Assembly: GCA_030715195.1 (NCBI GenBank)
Contig: JAUYVI010000008.1
Location: 158,411 to 222,410 of the forward strand
From: Dongia sedimenti
Lineage (GTDB): Bacteria; Pseudomonadota; Alphaproteobacteria; Dongiales; Dongiaceae
DNA length: 64,000 nt
Direction of reading: 5' to 3'
A program made the translations under genes and the position numbers. Below, one piece after another: positions 1 to 8,928 of the stretch; positions within the stretch are counted from its first letter, which is position 1; the number at the start of each line of letters is the position of its first letter. Below the pieces are notes generated by a model that made no database searches, was not told the origin of the DNA, and saw only the letters and a list, made by a program, of their open reading frames with translations.

Positions 1-627
1 GTCGATGACGCGTTCGCCGACGATCTGTTCCGCGACTTCTTCAATTTCGGCCGCGGGGGTGGCCAGCGCGCCGGCGTCAAGATGCGCGGCGCCGACGTCA
101 CCTACAAGGCCGAGGTCGCCTTCCTGGAAGCCGCGCGCGGCGCCAAGAAACGCCTGACCTTGAGCGACGGCAAGACACTCGACATCACCATTCCGCCGGG
201 GACGATGGACGGCCAGAGCCTGCGCCTCAAGGGCCAGGGCCTGCCCGGCCAGGGCGGCGCGCCGAACGGCGACGCCTATGTCGAGATCGGCGTGGCGCCG
301 CACGCCTATTTCGAGCGCGAGGGCAGCGACATCCTGCTCGAATGCCCGATCTCCCTCGGCGAGGCGGTGCTCGGCGGCCAGATCACCGTGCCGACCATCG
401 ACGGCAATGTGTCGCTGAAAGTGCCGAAGGGCAGCAATACCGGGACCCAGCTGCGCCTGAAGGGCAAGGGTGTCCCGGATCCGAAGGGCGTGCGCGGCGA
501 TCAATACGTGCGCTTCGTGGTCGTCCTGCCGCGCCAGATGGACTCGGAGCTCGAGCAATCGGTCGAGCGCTGGGCCAAAACCCATGGCGCCGACCAGGAC
601 GTGCGGGAGAAGTTCTCGAAGAGCTAA
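1..627 (+). CDS. DnaJ-class co-chaperone, C-terminal substrate-binding part (5' end outside window)
   Basis: The reading frame is open from base 1, so the gene begins upstream and its J domain is missing here. The visible part starts with a Phe/Gly-rich linker (DLFRDFFNFGRGGG) and continues into the two beta-sandwich substrate-binding domains of the DnaJ C-terminal region, with the typical IPPGTMDGQSLRLKGQG and VPKGSNTGTQLRLKGKG stretches. No CxxCxGxG zinc-finger repeats lie between linker and C domain, so this is a CbpA-like (type II) protein rather than classical DnaJ. The family binds unfolded polypeptides and hands them to DnaK in the cytosol. It ends in TAA, and about 120 bp separate it from fabI. 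Confidence 0.88.
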   Translation, partial: VDDAFADDLFRDFFNFGRGGGQRAGVKMRGADVTYKAEVAFLEAARGAKKRLTLSDGKTLDITIPPGTMDGQSLRLKGQGLPGQGGAPNGDAYVEIGVAPHAYFEREGSDILLECPISLGEAVLGGQITVPTIDGNVSLKVPKGSNTGTQLRLKGKGVPDPKGVRGDQYVRFVVVLPRQMDSELEQSVERWAKTHGADQDVREKFSKS

Positions 628-676
628 ACCATTGATCGGACGCGGCTCTTCGCCACGCATCGGCAGCCCCGCTTGA

Positions 677-704
677 TTGACCCGAACCGTTAATGGTGTA
701 GGAT
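677..704 (+). promoter_or_regulatory. Candidate sigma-70-type promoter for fabI-aroC
   Basis: TTGACC at 677-682 and TAGGAT at 699-704 are separated by 16 bp and lie about 45 bp upstream of the fabI start. This is a good match to the housekeeping consensus in the only intergenic gap before the fabI-aroC pair. It rests on sequence similarity only; no transcription start is known. Confidence 0.45.
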
Positions 705-749
705 GCGGCCACAAACCCGCAGTTCCTCTCTCGCATCAAGGTTCCATAC

Positions 750-1589
750 ATGACGGAAAACCGTGGGCTGATGACCGGCAAGCGCGGCCTCATCATGGGC
801 GTCGCCAATGACCGGTCGATCGCCTGGGGCATCGCCAAGGCCGCCGCCGATCACGGCGCGGAGCTCGCCTTCACCTATCAGGGCGAGGCCCTGGAAAAGC
901 GCGTCCGCCCGCTGGCGCAGCAGGTCAACGCCAAGATCGTGCTGCCCTGTGACGTCACCGACGACGCCAGCCTCGACGCCACCTTCGACGCGATCAAGTC
1001 GAGCTGGGGCTCGCTGGATTTCGTGGTCCACGCCATCGCCTTCTCCGACAAGGATGAGCTGAAGGGCCTCTATGTCGATACGACCCGCGGGAACTTCGCG
1101 CGGACGCTCGACATTTCCTGCTTCTCCTTCACCGCGGTCTGCGCCCGCGCCCGGCCGCTGATGCCGAACGGCGGCAGCCTGCTCACCCTCTCCTATTTCG
1201 GCGCCGAGAAGGTGATGCCGCATTACAACGTGATGGGCGTCGCCAAGGCGGCCTTGGAAAGCTCGGTCCAATATCTGGCCGCCGATCTCGGCCCCGAGAA
1301 GATCCGCGTCAACGCGATCTCGGCCGGCCCGATCAAGACCCTCGCCGCCTCGGGCATCGGCGACTTCCGCCACATCCTGCGCTGGAACGAGCTCAACGCG
1401 CCCTTGAAGCGCAACATCACCATCGACGATGTCGGCGGCGCCGGCCTCTACCTGCTCAGCGATCTCTCGCGCGGCGTGACCGGTGAGATCCATCACGTCG
1501 ATGGCGGCTATAACAAGGTCGGCATGATGCGAACCGATGCCGCGGCCGACCTCGCCGAGATGCTGAAGAACTTCAGCACCCGCGACTGA
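750..1589 (+). CDS. fabI: Enoyl-[acyl-carrier-protein] reductase (NADH)
   Basis: FabI carries out the last reductive step of each fatty-acid elongation cycle, reducing trans-2-enoyl-ACP with NADH in the cytosol. The 279-aa product shows the SDR-like nucleotide-binding start [11 protein letters not shown] (residues 17-27). It also has the FabI-specific active site, with Tyr149, Tyr159 and Lys166 in [19 protein letters not shown], where the six-residue Y-to-K spacing separates FabI from ordinary SDR enzymes. Length is close to the usual 260-280 aa. The chosen ATG follows a candidate promoter, and an alternative ATG eight codons on ([10 protein letters not shown]) would also keep the whole domain. 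aroC follows after 10 bp, so the two genes are probably cotranscribed. Confidence 0.96.
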   Translation: MTENRGLMTGKRGLIMGVANDRSIAWGIAKAAADHGAELAFTYQGEALEKRVRPLAQQVNAKIVLPCDVTDDASLDATFDAIKSSWGSLDFVVHAIAFSDKDELKGLYVDTTRGNFARTLDISCFSFTAVCARARPLMPNGGSLLTLSYFGAEKVMPHYNVMGVAKAALESSVQYLAADLGPEKIRVNAISAGPIKTLAASGIGDFRHILRWNELNAPLKRNITIDDVGGAGLYLLSDLSRGVTGEIHHVDGGYNKVGMMRTDAAADLAEMLKNFSTRD

Positions 1590-1599
1590 ATATCGAGCC

Positions 1600-2685
1600 A
1601 TGTCGCACAACAGCTTCGGTCATCTGTTCCGGTTCACCACCTGGGGCGAGAGCCATGGGCCGGCGATCGGCTGCGTGGTCGATGGCACGCCGCCCGGCAT
1701 CACGCTGAAGGCCGAGGCGATCCAGCATTGGCTCGACCGCCGCAAGCCCGGCCAGTCGCGCTTCGTCACCCAGCGCCGCGAACCGGATGCCGTGCAGATC
1801 CTCTCCGGCGTGTTCGAGGACCAGACCACCGGCACGCCGATCTCGCTGCTGATCCAGAACGAGGATCAGCGCAGCAAGGACTATTCCAAGATCAAGGAGC
1901 AGTTCCGCCCCGGTCATGCCGACTATACCTATTGGGCCAAGTACGGCGTGCGCGACTATCGCGGTGGCGGCCGCTCCTCGGCGCGCGAGACCGCGAGCCG
2001 GGTCGCCGCCGGCGCCGTGGCAAGGGCCGTGCTGAACCATGTCCTGCCCAAGCCGGTCGAGATCCAAGGCGCACTGGTGCAGATCGGCGCGCACAAGATC
2101 GACCGCGCGCATTGGGACTGGGCCGAGACCGAGCGCAATCCCTTCTGGTCGCCGGACGCCGCGATGGTGCCGCGCTGGGAAGAATACCTCGACCAGACCC
2201 GCAAGGCCGGATCGTCGGTCGGCGCCGTCATCGAGGTGGTCGCGCGCAATGTGCCGGTCGGATTGGGCGCGCCGCTTTACGGCAAGCTCGATGCCGACCT
2301 CGCCGCGGCGATGATGAGCATCAACGCGGTCAAGGGCGTCGAGATCGGCGCCGGCTTCGAGGCGGCGCAGCTCACCGGCGAGGAGAACGCCGATGAGATG
2401 CGCATGGGCAACGAGGGCGTGAAGTTCCTCTCCAACAAGGCCGGCGGCATCCTCGGTGGTCTCTCCACCGGCCAGGACGTCGTGGTGCGTTTCGCGGTGA
2501 AGCCGACCAGTTCGATCAACACGCCGCGCAAGAGCGTCACCGTCGGCGGCGAGGACGTCGAGACGTCAACGCAGGGCCGCCACGACCCCTGCGTCGGTAT
2601 CCGCGCGGTTCCGGTCGGCGAGGCGATGATGGCCGTGGTGCTGGCCGACCACCTGCTCCGCCATCGCGGGCAGATCGGGCTTTAG
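1600..2685 (+). CDS. aroC: Chorismate synthase
   Basis: AroC converts 5-enolpyruvylshikimate 3-phosphate to chorismate, the last common step of aromatic amino-acid synthesis, using reduced FMN. The 361-aa protein opens with the signature [16 protein letters not shown], contains the glycine/arginine-rich [19 protein letters not shown] (about residues 124-142), and ends with the conserved [16 protein letters not shown] block. Length matches the bacterial family. It lies 10 bp downstream of fabI and is probably translated from the same message. It converges with the histidine kinase gene, leaving 8 bp between stop codons. Confidence 0.97.
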   Translation: MSHNSFGHLFRFTTWGESHGPAIGCVVDGTPPGITLKAEAIQHWLDRRKPGQSRFVTQRREPDAVQILSGVFEDQTTGTPISLLIQNEDQRSKDYSKIKEQFRPGHADYTYWAKYGVRDYRGGGRSSARETASRVAAGAVARAVLNHVLPKPVEIQGALVQIGAHKIDRAHWDWAETERNPFWSPDAAMVPRWEEYLDQTRKAGSSVGAVIEVVARNVPVGLGAPLYGKLDADLAAAMMSINAVKGVEIGAGFEAAQLTGEENADEMRMGNEGVKFLSNKAGGILGGLSTGQDVVVRFAVKPTSSINTPRKSVTVGGEDVETSTQGRHDPCVGIRAVPVGEAMMAVVLADHLLRHRGQIGL

Positions 2686-2693
2686 GGCAGAAT

Positions 2694-4466
2694 CTACTGG
2701 CCGGCGAGCGCGACGCGCGGCGGGCCATCCGTCTCGGCCACGGCGCGCAGGGTGCAGTCCTCGGGAAAAGCCAAAGTGACCGTCGTGCCTTTGCCGAGCT
2801 GGCTGGCGATCTCGAGATCGCCGCCATGCAGGCGCATCAGCGAGCGAGAAATGTAGAGGCCAAGCCCGGTTCCGGGATGCCGTCGATTGTAGGCGCTCTC
2901 GACCTGGCGGAACGGCTTGCCCAGCTCCTCCAGCATGTGGGCCGGAATGCCCGGCCCGCTGTCCTCGATCTTCAGCCGCAGCCCCGGCGCCGCCGCGTCG
3001 CAGCCGATCGTGATCGAGGCGTTGGGCGGGGTGAACTTGGCCGCATTGCCGATGACATTGATCAGGATCTGGCCGAAGGCGCGATGATCCACCATCAGGT
3101 CGGGACAGTCGGCGCCGATCCGGACCGCGATCGGCGCGGCGTCCGGATAGGCCTGGCGCACCAGCCGGAGCTGTTCCTCCACCACGGCCGCCACGCCGCA
3201 ATGCTCGCGGTCGATTTGCACCCGCCCGGCCTCGACACGTGCGACATCGAGCACGTCGTTGATCAGCGAAAGCAGATAGGTCCCGCTGTCATGGATGTCC
3301 TTGGCATATTCGCGATAGCGCTCCTGCGCGCCCGGCCCGAGCCCCTGGGTCGAGATGATCTCGCTGAAGCCGAGGATCGCGTTCAGCGGGGTCCGCAGTT
3401 CATGGCTCATGTTGGCGAGAAACTGCGACTTGGCCCGGCTCGCCTGCTCGGCCCGGTCGCGCGCGGCGATCAGGTCGTTGTGCATCTGGGTGCGCTGGAT
3501 CGCGATCGCCGCCGAGGCCGCGAGCCGATCCATGACCCTGAAATCTTCCGCCGTCGGTTTGTACGGCTGGCGGCGGTAATTGGCGAAGGTTCCGATCACG
3601 CGCCCGTTCTTCGCGATCAGCGGGGTCGACCAGCAGGCACGCAGGCCGAACTTGAGCGCGAGCCCCTTGTAGTCGGCCCAGAGCGGATCGGTCTCGATGT
3701 CCTCGACCACGACCTTCTGGCGGCGATAGGCCGCGGTGCCGCACGAGCCGGCGGCGGGACCGATCGGCGCGCCGTCGATCGCGGCGCTGAATTCCGCGGG
3801 CAGGCTGGGTCCGGCGATCGGCTGGACGGTGCGTCCGTCCGAGGACAGCAGCAGCACCGAACAGATCGAACCCGGCAGCGCGGTCTCGGCCAATTCGCAG
3901 ACCAGCGTGAGAGTCTCCGCCAGCGGCTGGTTCTCGGCGATGCCGGTCAGGATGCGATGCTCCTCGGCGCGGAACTGCTCATCGTGCTTCCGATCGGTGA
4001 CGTCGCGGAGCGCCGTCACCCGCGCCTTGTCGCCACGATAATCGATCGCGCGGCTGATCACTTCGACGGTCCGCAGCGCGCCGGACTTGATGATGACCTC
4101 GAACTCTTCGTTCTCGACTTCGCCGGATTGGATGCGGTGGAGCAGCAGGTCCTGGCAATGCGGCGCAACGAACTCGCTGACCTTGTGGCCGATCAGGTCC
4201 GCCGCTTCGCAGCCCATGAACCGGCACAAAGCCGCATTCACATCGAGAATGACATTGTCGCGATAGACGAAGACGCCGCTGAACGTGGCATCGGCGAGCT
4301 GCCAGAAGCGAGTCAGCTCGCGCTCCTCGTTCGCGGCGGCGCGCAGGCGCACATTGCGCGCCACGAGAACCACGACCGCCACGCAAAGCAGGCCGAGCAC
4401 GCCCGCCCCCAGGGCCGCGAGTTCAACCTCAAACCTGTCCACCACGCTGGCGAGAAAGCCGGGCAT
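2694..4466 (-). CDS. Membrane-anchored PAS-GAF sensor histidine kinase
   Basis: This is a 590-aa hybrid-free sensor kinase. A single membrane segment lies at about residues 17-39, a PAS domain at about 50-165 (FSGVFVYRDNVILDVN), a GAF domain at about 175-328 and a HisKA domain with phospho-acceptor His355 in NMSHELRTPLN. The ATPase domain has an N box (NVIGNAAKF, about 471-479), a G1 box (DSGPGIP) and a G2 box (GTGLGLYIS). No receiver domain or partner response regulator lies nearby, so it is an orphan kinase and the signal is unknown. The start is the ATG at 4466, preceded by AGGAGG about 12 bases upstream. The longer frame begins with TTG 16 codons earlier, with no better ribosome site. The lack of periplasmic domain suggests cytosolic sensing. 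Confidence 0.88.
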   Translation of the reverse strand: MPGFLASVVDRFEVELAALGAGVLGLLCVAVVVLVARNVRLRAAANEERELTRFWQLADATFSGVFVYRDNVILDVNAALCRFMGCEAADLIGHKVSEFVAPHCQDLLLHRIQSGEVENEEFEVIIKSGALRTVEVISRAIDYRGDKARVTALRDVTDRKHDEQFRAEEHRILTGIAENQPLAETLTLVCELAETALPGSICSVLLLSSDGRTVQPIAGPSLPAEFSAAIDGAPIGPAAGSCGTAAYRRQKVVVEDIETDPLWADYKGLALKFGLRACWSTPLIAKNGRVIGTFANYRRQPYKPTAEDFRVMDRLAASAAIAIQRTQMHNDLIAARDRAEQASRAKSQFLANMSHELRTPLNAILGFSEIISTQGLGPGAQERYREYAKDIHDSGTYLLSLINDVLDVARVEAGRVQIDREHCGVAAVVEEQLRLVRQAYPDAAPIAVRIGADCPDLMVDHRAFGQILINVIGNAAKFTPPNASITIGCDAAAPGLRLKIEDSGPGIPAHMLEELGKPFRQVESAYNRRHPGTGLGLYISRSLMRLHGGDLEIASQLGKGTTVTLAFPEDCTLRAVAETDGPPRVALAGQ

Positions 4467-4596
4467 CGCTGCTGGATTGCCTCCTGTGCAGTCCGTAGGA
4501 CTACAGTCGATCAAGCAAAAGTTAACGCTTCTCTAAGCCGCAATCGCAGCGTCAGCGTCCGATGCTATTCGATCTAGGATAAAAAACCAGGGGGCG

Positions 4597-5271
4597 TCAG
4601 CGCCGCAGGAGCTGCCGGCAGGCCGCCTCGCGCGACTGCCAGCCGCGCTGCTGCAGCTCCGGTTGCTCCTGGTCCTCGACCGGCCATCCCAGGCAGAGAT
4701 AGGCGACGAACGACCAGTCCGGCGGAACGTCCAGCGCCTGCGGGACGGCCGCCGGATCCAGGATTGAGACCCAGCCGAGGCCGAGCCCGCGCGCCCGTGC
4801 GGCCAGCCACAGCGTATGGACCGCGATCACCGCCGAATACCGCAGTGTTTCCGGCATGGTGCGCCGGCCGAGGCCGAGCCCCTGCCCGGTCGTCTCATCG
4901 CAGAAGACGGCGATATGCACCGGCGCCTCCTGCAACCCGGACAGCTTCAGCGAGGCATAGAGCGCGGCCCGTTCGCCGCGATAGCCGCCGAGCGCCTCGG
5001 CATTGGCCGTCTGGTAATTCGCGATGATCGCCCCACGCCGCGCCACCGAGGCCACATCGACGAAGCGCCAGGGCTGCGAATTACCGACCGAGGGCGCCAG
5101 GCAGGCGAGATCCAGCAGGCGGTCGACCACCGCCTCCGGCACCGGATCCGTGCGGAAATGCCGCACGTCGCGCCGCCAGGCCAGCAGCTCCGCGAGCTCG
5201 GCCTGGAACGGATGGCCGAAGCCGCGATGCCGCGGCGTGGGCGCCGCGCGATAGAGGGGAGCAGTGGACAT
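4597..5271 (-). CDS. bluB: 5,6-dimethylbenzimidazole synthase
   Basis: BluB is an oxygen-dependent enzyme that cannibalises reduced FMN to form 5,6-dimethylbenzimidazole, the lower ligand of vitamin B12. The 224-aa nitroreductase-fold protein carries BluB hallmarks: RRDVRHFRTDPVP near residue 34, APSVGNSQPWRFV, LQEAPVHIAVFCD, GRRTMPETLRYS and LGLGWVSILDP. An ordinary nitroreductase would lack this combination. Its ATG overlaps the last base of the upstream ecm stop codon (TGATG), so translation is probably coupled. The neighbour Ecm is a B12-dependent mutase, which gives the arrangement a clear biochemical sense. Confidence 0.92.
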   Translation of the reverse strand: MSTAPLYRAAPTPRHRGFGHPFQAELAELLAWRRDVRHFRTDPVPEAVVDRLLDLACLAPSVGNSQPWRFVDVASVARRGAIIANYQTANAEALGGYRGERAALYASLKLSGLQEAPVHIAVFCDETTGQGLGLGRRTMPETLRYSAVIAVHTLWLAARARGLGLGWVSILDPAAVPQALDVPPDWSFVAYLCLGWPVEDQEQPELQQRGWQSREAACRQLLRR

Positions 5272-7271
5272 CAGGCCGCTTCGGGTCGCCGCGCTTCGAC
5301 CAGATCGACGATCTGGTCCATGATCGTGTTGAGGTCGTAATCCTTCGGCGTATAGACCCGCGCGACACCGGCGGCAAGCAGCCGATTCGCGTCCTCCGGC
5401 GGGATGATGCCGCCGACCACGACGGGAACATCGACCAGGCCGAGCTTCTTCAGCCGTTCCATCACGTCATCGACCAGCGCCACATGCGAGCCCGAGAGGA
5501 TCGAGAGGCCGATCACATGCACGCCCTCTTCCAGCGCCGCGTTGACGATCTCGGCCGGCGTCAGGCGGATGCCCTCATAGACCACTTCCATCCCGGCGTC
5601 GCGGGCGCGCACCGCGATCTGCTCGGCCCCGTTGGAATGCCCGTCGAGGCCCGGCTTGCCGACCAGGATCTTGATGCGGCGGCCGAGCCGCTTGGAGAGC
5701 GCATCGACCCGCCCGCGGACCTTGCCGATATCGCCGCGCGAAATCTCGACGCTGGCGCGCGCGACCCCGGTCGGCGCGCGGTATTCGCCGAACACCTTGC
5801 GCAGGCAGGCACCCCACTCGCCGGTGGTGACGCCGGCATGGGCGCAGGCGATCGAGGCCTCCATGATGTTCGCACCCGAACGTGCATCGCTCTCCAGCCG
5901 CTGCAGCGCCGCTTCGGCCGCGGCGCCGTCGCGCGCGGTGCGCCAGGCGCGCAGTCTTTCGATCTGCTCGCTCTCGGCGGCTTCGTCGACCTTCATGAAG
6001 CCGCCATCGCTGCCCGCGGTCAGCGGCGAAGGCGCGCTTTCGGTGAACTTGTTGACGCCGACCACGACCTGCTGGCCGCTCTCGATCGCCGCCAGCCGCC
6101 GCGCATTGGATTCCACCAGGCGCTGCTTCATGTAGCTGCTGTCGATCGCCGCGACCGCGCCGCCCATGGCGTCGATCCGCGCCAGCTCTTCGCGCGCGTC
6201 GCGCTTCAGCGCCTCGACCTGCTCCGCGATCACGGTCGATCCATCGAAGATGTCGTCGAACTCCAGGAGATCGGTCTCGAAGGCGACGATCTGCTGCAGG
6301 CGCAGCGACCATTGCTGGTCCCAGGGCCGCGGCAGGCCGAGCGCCTCGTTCCAGGCCGGCAGCTGCACCGCGCGCGCCCGCGCGTTCTTGCTCAAGGTGA
6401 CCGCCAGCATCTCCAGCAGGATCCGATAGACGTTGTTCTCCGGCTGCTGCTCGGTCAGGCCGAGGCTGTTCACCTGCACGCCGTAGCGGAAGCGGCGCAA
6501 CTTCGGATCCTCGACCCCATAACGCTCCCGCGCGATCTCGTCCCAGAGCTCGGCGAAGGCGCGCATCTTGCACAGCTCGGTGATGAATTTCAGGCCGGCA
6601 TTGACGAAGAAGCTGATCCGCCCGACCACCTGCGGCAGATCCGCGGCCGGCACCTGTCCGGAATCCCGCACCCCGTCGAGCACGCAGACAGCCGTCGCCA
6701 ATGCGTAGGCGAGCTCCTGCACCGGCGTCGCCCCAGCCTCTTGCAGATGGTAGGAGCAGACATTGGTCGGATTCCACCTCGGCACTTCGCGATAGGCGAA
6801 GCTGATGACGTCGGTGATCAGCTTCAAGGAAGGCTTCGGCGGGAAGATATAGGTGCCGCGCGAGAGATACTCCTTGATGATGTCGTTCTGCACCGTGCCC
6901 TGCAGCGCGGCGCGCGCCACACCCTGCTTCTCGGCGGCGGCGATGTAGAGCGCCAGCAGCCAGGGCGCCGTCGCGTTGATCGTCATCGAGGTGTTCATCT
7001 GGTCGAGCGGCAGGCCGTCGAACAAAGTCAGCATGTCGCCGAGATGCGAGACCGGCACGCCGACCTTGCCGACCTCGCCCTTGGCCAGCGGATGATCGGC
7101 GTCGTAGCCGGTCTGGGTCGGCAGGTCGAAGGCGATCGAAAGCCCGGTCTGGCCGCGCGCCAGGTTGGTGCGATAGAGCTGGTTCGAGGCCGCGGCCGAG
7201 CTATGCCCGGAATAGGTCCGGAACAGCCAGGGTTGGTCCCTCGGGGGTTGATCCCGCTTCTCGGCGCTCAT
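5271..7271 (-). CDS. ecm: Ethylmalonyl-CoA mutase (coenzyme B12-dependent)
   Basis: Ecm isomerises (2R)-ethylmalonyl-CoA to (2S)-methylsuccinyl-CoA in the ethylmalonyl-CoA pathway. The product (666 aa) starts with PWLFRTYSGHSSA and FDLPTQTGYD, contains MNTSMTINATAPWLLALYI, and carries the B12-binding motif LDGHSNG at 542-548 (His545 is the cobalt ligand position) followed by LSILSGSH. The segment GVNKFTESAPSPL (about 405-417) is of the Ecm type; methylmalonyl-CoA mutases differ there and are split or about 710 aa. I chose the ATG at 7271 because GGGAGAAG lies about 5-8 bases upstream; the frame can extend 22 codons further without a family match. ccr and mcd elsewhere in the window support Ecm over methylmalonyl-CoA mutase. 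Confidence 0.92.
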   Translation of the reverse strand: MSAEKRDQPPRDQPWLFRTYSGHSSAAASNQLYRTNLARGQTGLSIAFDLPTQTGYDADHPLAKGEVGKVGVPVSHLGDMLTLFDGLPLDQMNTSMTINATAPWLLALYIAAAEKQGVARAALQGTVQNDIIKEYLSRGTYIFPPKPSLKLITDVISFAYREVPRWNPTNVCSYHLQEAGATPVQELAYALATAVCVLDGVRDSGQVPAADLPQVVGRISFFVNAGLKFITELCKMRAFAELWDEIARERYGVEDPKLRRFRYGVQVNSLGLTEQQPENNVYRILLEMLAVTLSKNARARAVQLPAWNEALGLPRPWDQQWSLRLQQIVAFETDLLEFDDIFDGSTVIAEQVEALKRDAREELARIDAMGGAVAAIDSSYMKQRLVESNARRLAAIESGQQVVVGVNKFTESAPSPLTAGSDGGFMKVDEAAESEQIERLRAWRTARDGAAAEAALQRLESDARSGANIMEASIACAHAGVTTGEWGACLRKVFGEYRAPTGVARASVEISRGDIGKVRGRVDALSKRLGRRIKILVGKPGLDGHSNGAEQIAVRARDAGMEVVYEGIRLTPAEIVNAALEEGVHVIGLSILSGSHVALVDDVMERLKKLGLVDVPVVVGGIIPPEDANRLLAAGVARVYTPKDYDLNTIMDQIVDLVEARRPEAA

Positions 7272-7369
7272 CACCGCTTCTCCCAACGAGGCTTTTTGTG
7301 CAGCGCAATATTGCCCCGCCGGGCCCGGGCCAAGCAAGCCCCCCGCTCTGCACCCAAAGTCGCAGGTGC

Positions 7370-8566
7370 TCAGGCGGCGGCCAGCGCCTTCTCCAGATCC
7401 TCGATCAGGTCGGCCGGATCTTCCAATCCGACCGAGACGCGGATCAAGCCGTCATCGATGCCCTGGGCGGCGCGTTGCTCCGCGGTGAGGCGCTGATGCG
7501 TCGTGGTCATCGGATGGGTCGCCAGCGATTTGGCATCGCCGAGATTGTTGGAGATCAGCACCAGCTCGAGCGCGTTGAGGAACTTGAACGCCGCCGGCTT
7601 GCCGCCCTTCAGGCTGAAGCCGACCATGGTGCCGCCGCCGCTCATCTGCCGCTGCGCGAGCGCGCGCTGCGGGAAGTCTTCCAAGGTCGGATAGAGCACC
7701 TGCGCCAGCTTCGGATTGCCGGACAGCTGGCGCGCGATCGCCTCCGCGCTCGCCGCCTGCCGCGTCACGCGGAGCTCCAGCGTCTCCAGGCCCTTCAGCA
7801 AGACCCAGGCATTCATCGGGCTGAGGCTCGGACCGGTGTGGCGCAGGAACGGCTGCAACGTCTCGGTGATGAATTTCTGCGAGCCGAGAATGACCCCGCC
7901 CAGCGTCCGCCCCTGGCCGTCGATATGCTTGGTGGCGGAATAGACCACGACATCGGCGCCGTGCTTCAGCGGCTGCTGCAGCAGCGGCGTCGCGAACACG
8001 TTATCGACCACCACGGTGGCGCCCGCCGCATGCGCCAGCGTGCTGACGGTTTCGAGGTCGACCAGGCGGAGGCTCGGATTGCTCGGCGTCTCCAGGAACA
8101 CCGCCTGGGTGGGCTTGCTCAGCGCCTTGGCCCAGGCCGCGTTGTCGCGGCCATCGACGAACACGCATTCGACACCCCATTTCGGCAGGATGTCGGCGAG
8201 GATGTACTGACAGGAACCGAACAGCGCGTCGGAGGAGACGATCCGGTCGCCCGCCTTCACCTGGCAGGCCAGAGCCGCGAACACCGCGGCCATGCCGCTC
8301 GCGGTGCCGCGGGCCGCGCCGGCGCCTTCGAGATCGGCCATGCGCTCCTCGAACATCGCGACTGTCGGATTGCCGAAGCGCGAATAGACGAAGCGCGGCT
8401 GCGAATTGTTGAAGGCGGCTTCCGCCTCCTCGGCATTCTCGTAGATATAGCCGGAGGTGAAATAGATGGGCTCGGCGGTTTCCTTGAAACCGGAGCGGGA
8501 CTGGCCCGCATGCACCAGACGTGTCGCGCTGCGCCAGTGCGACTTGATCTCACGCTTGTTCGTCAT
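7370..8566 (-). CDS. metZ: O-succinylhomoserine sulfhydrylase (PLP enzyme)
   Basis: MetZ replaces the succinyl group of O-succinylhomoserine with sulfide to give homocysteine, the precursor of methionine. The 398-aa protein is a Cys/Met-metabolism PLP enzyme with YSRFGNPTVAMFEERMA, a GTASGMAAV cofactor loop and Lys213 in SATKHIDGQGR as the Schiff-base lysine. ATRLVHAGQSRSGFKETAE at the N terminus is typical of MetZ; cystathionine gamma-synthase is the main alternative. The ATG at 8566 is used because the region upstream is a riboswitch and terminator, not coding, although the frame stays open to 8677. It is regulated by a SAM-II aptamer (8635-8686) in its leader. ecm follows 98 bp downstream. 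Confidence 0.92.
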   Translation of the reverse strand: MTNKREIKSHWRSATRLVHAGQSRSGFKETAEPIYFTSGYIYENAEEAEAAFNNSQPRFVYSRFGNPTVAMFEERMADLEGAGAARGTASGMAAVFAALACQVKAGDRIVSSDALFGSCQYILADILPKWGVECVFVDGRDNAAWAKALSKPTQAVFLETPSNPSLRLVDLETVSTLAHAAGATVVVDNVFATPLLQQPLKHGADVVVYSATKHIDGQGRTLGGVILGSQKFITETLQPFLRHTGPSLSPMNAWVLLKGLETLELRVTRQAASAEAIARQLSGNPKLAQVLYPTLEDFPQRALAQRQMSGGGTMVGFSLKGGKPAAFKFLNALELVLISNNLGDAKSLATHPMTTTHQRLTAEQRAAQGIDDGLIRVSVGLEDPADLIEDLEKALAAA

Positions 8567-8586
8567 CGGAAATACTCCCCGGACAC

Positions 8587-8616
8587 AAAAACACCTCGAC
8601 CCGGAAGGTCGAGGTG
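8587..8616 (-). terminator. Rho-independent terminator in the metZ leader
   Basis: On the minus strand a perfect 10-bp stem (GGTCGAGGTG at 8607-8616 pairing with CACCTCGACC at 8592-8601, 5-nt loop) is followed at once by five T residues. It lies between the SAM-II aptamer and the metZ start codon, so it is most likely the expression platform that stops transcription when SAM is bound. Confidence 0.85.
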
Positions 8617-8634
8617 CAAAATGCGTGTCCCAGA

Positions 8635-8686
8635 CCCTTTTAGCTGCATGTTTAACGTGGCCGCAAGCCGAGCTCAAATCGCCACG
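8635..8686 (-). promoter_or_regulatory. SAM-II riboswitch aptamer upstream of metZ
   Basis: Read on the minus strand, the segment has the SAM-II order of elements. P1 is formed by CGTGGC (8686-8681) and GCCACG (8661-8656). GATTTGAGC follows the first arm, GGCTTGCGGCCACGTTAAAC sits in the middle, and GCTAAAAGGG at the 3' end forms the pseudoknot. These match the conserved SAM-II sequence blocks (GATTT, GCTTGC, TTAAAC, GCTAAA) known from alphaproteobacterial met genes. The aptamer is about 70 nt upstream of the metZ ATG and is followed by an intrinsic terminator. High SAM should therefore lower metZ expression. Confidence 0.93.
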
Positions 8687-8928
8687 AAGCGCTGCGAGTA
8701 TCCACGCCTGCGCGCGAAAGTCAATCGACCGGGGGCAGGTCGGCCGCGCCCAGATTTTGCCGCAATCTTCAGCGGGTTAGCCCGGTTCGACTTCACGGCG
8801 AAGTGACTCACGGGGCTGGAGGGATTCACCGCGCTCGCCCGTTTTATCCTCGGGGACGAGCCGCGATCGCGCATCGACTTGCCGGATCGCGGCGGAATCT
8901 GCCCCGTCACGGGAGTGGAGAAAAAATC

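Noticed and set aside
4597..5271. Generic nitroreductase
   Set aside because: The full set of BluB motifs and coupling to a B12-dependent enzyme support dimethylbenzimidazole synthase.
5271..7271. Annotation as methylmalonyl-CoA mutase
   Set aside because: The N-terminal PWLFRTYSGHS and the NKFTESAPSPL segment are of ethylmalonyl-CoA mutase type, the length is short for a methylmalonyl-CoA mutase large subunit, and ccr and mcd are nearby.
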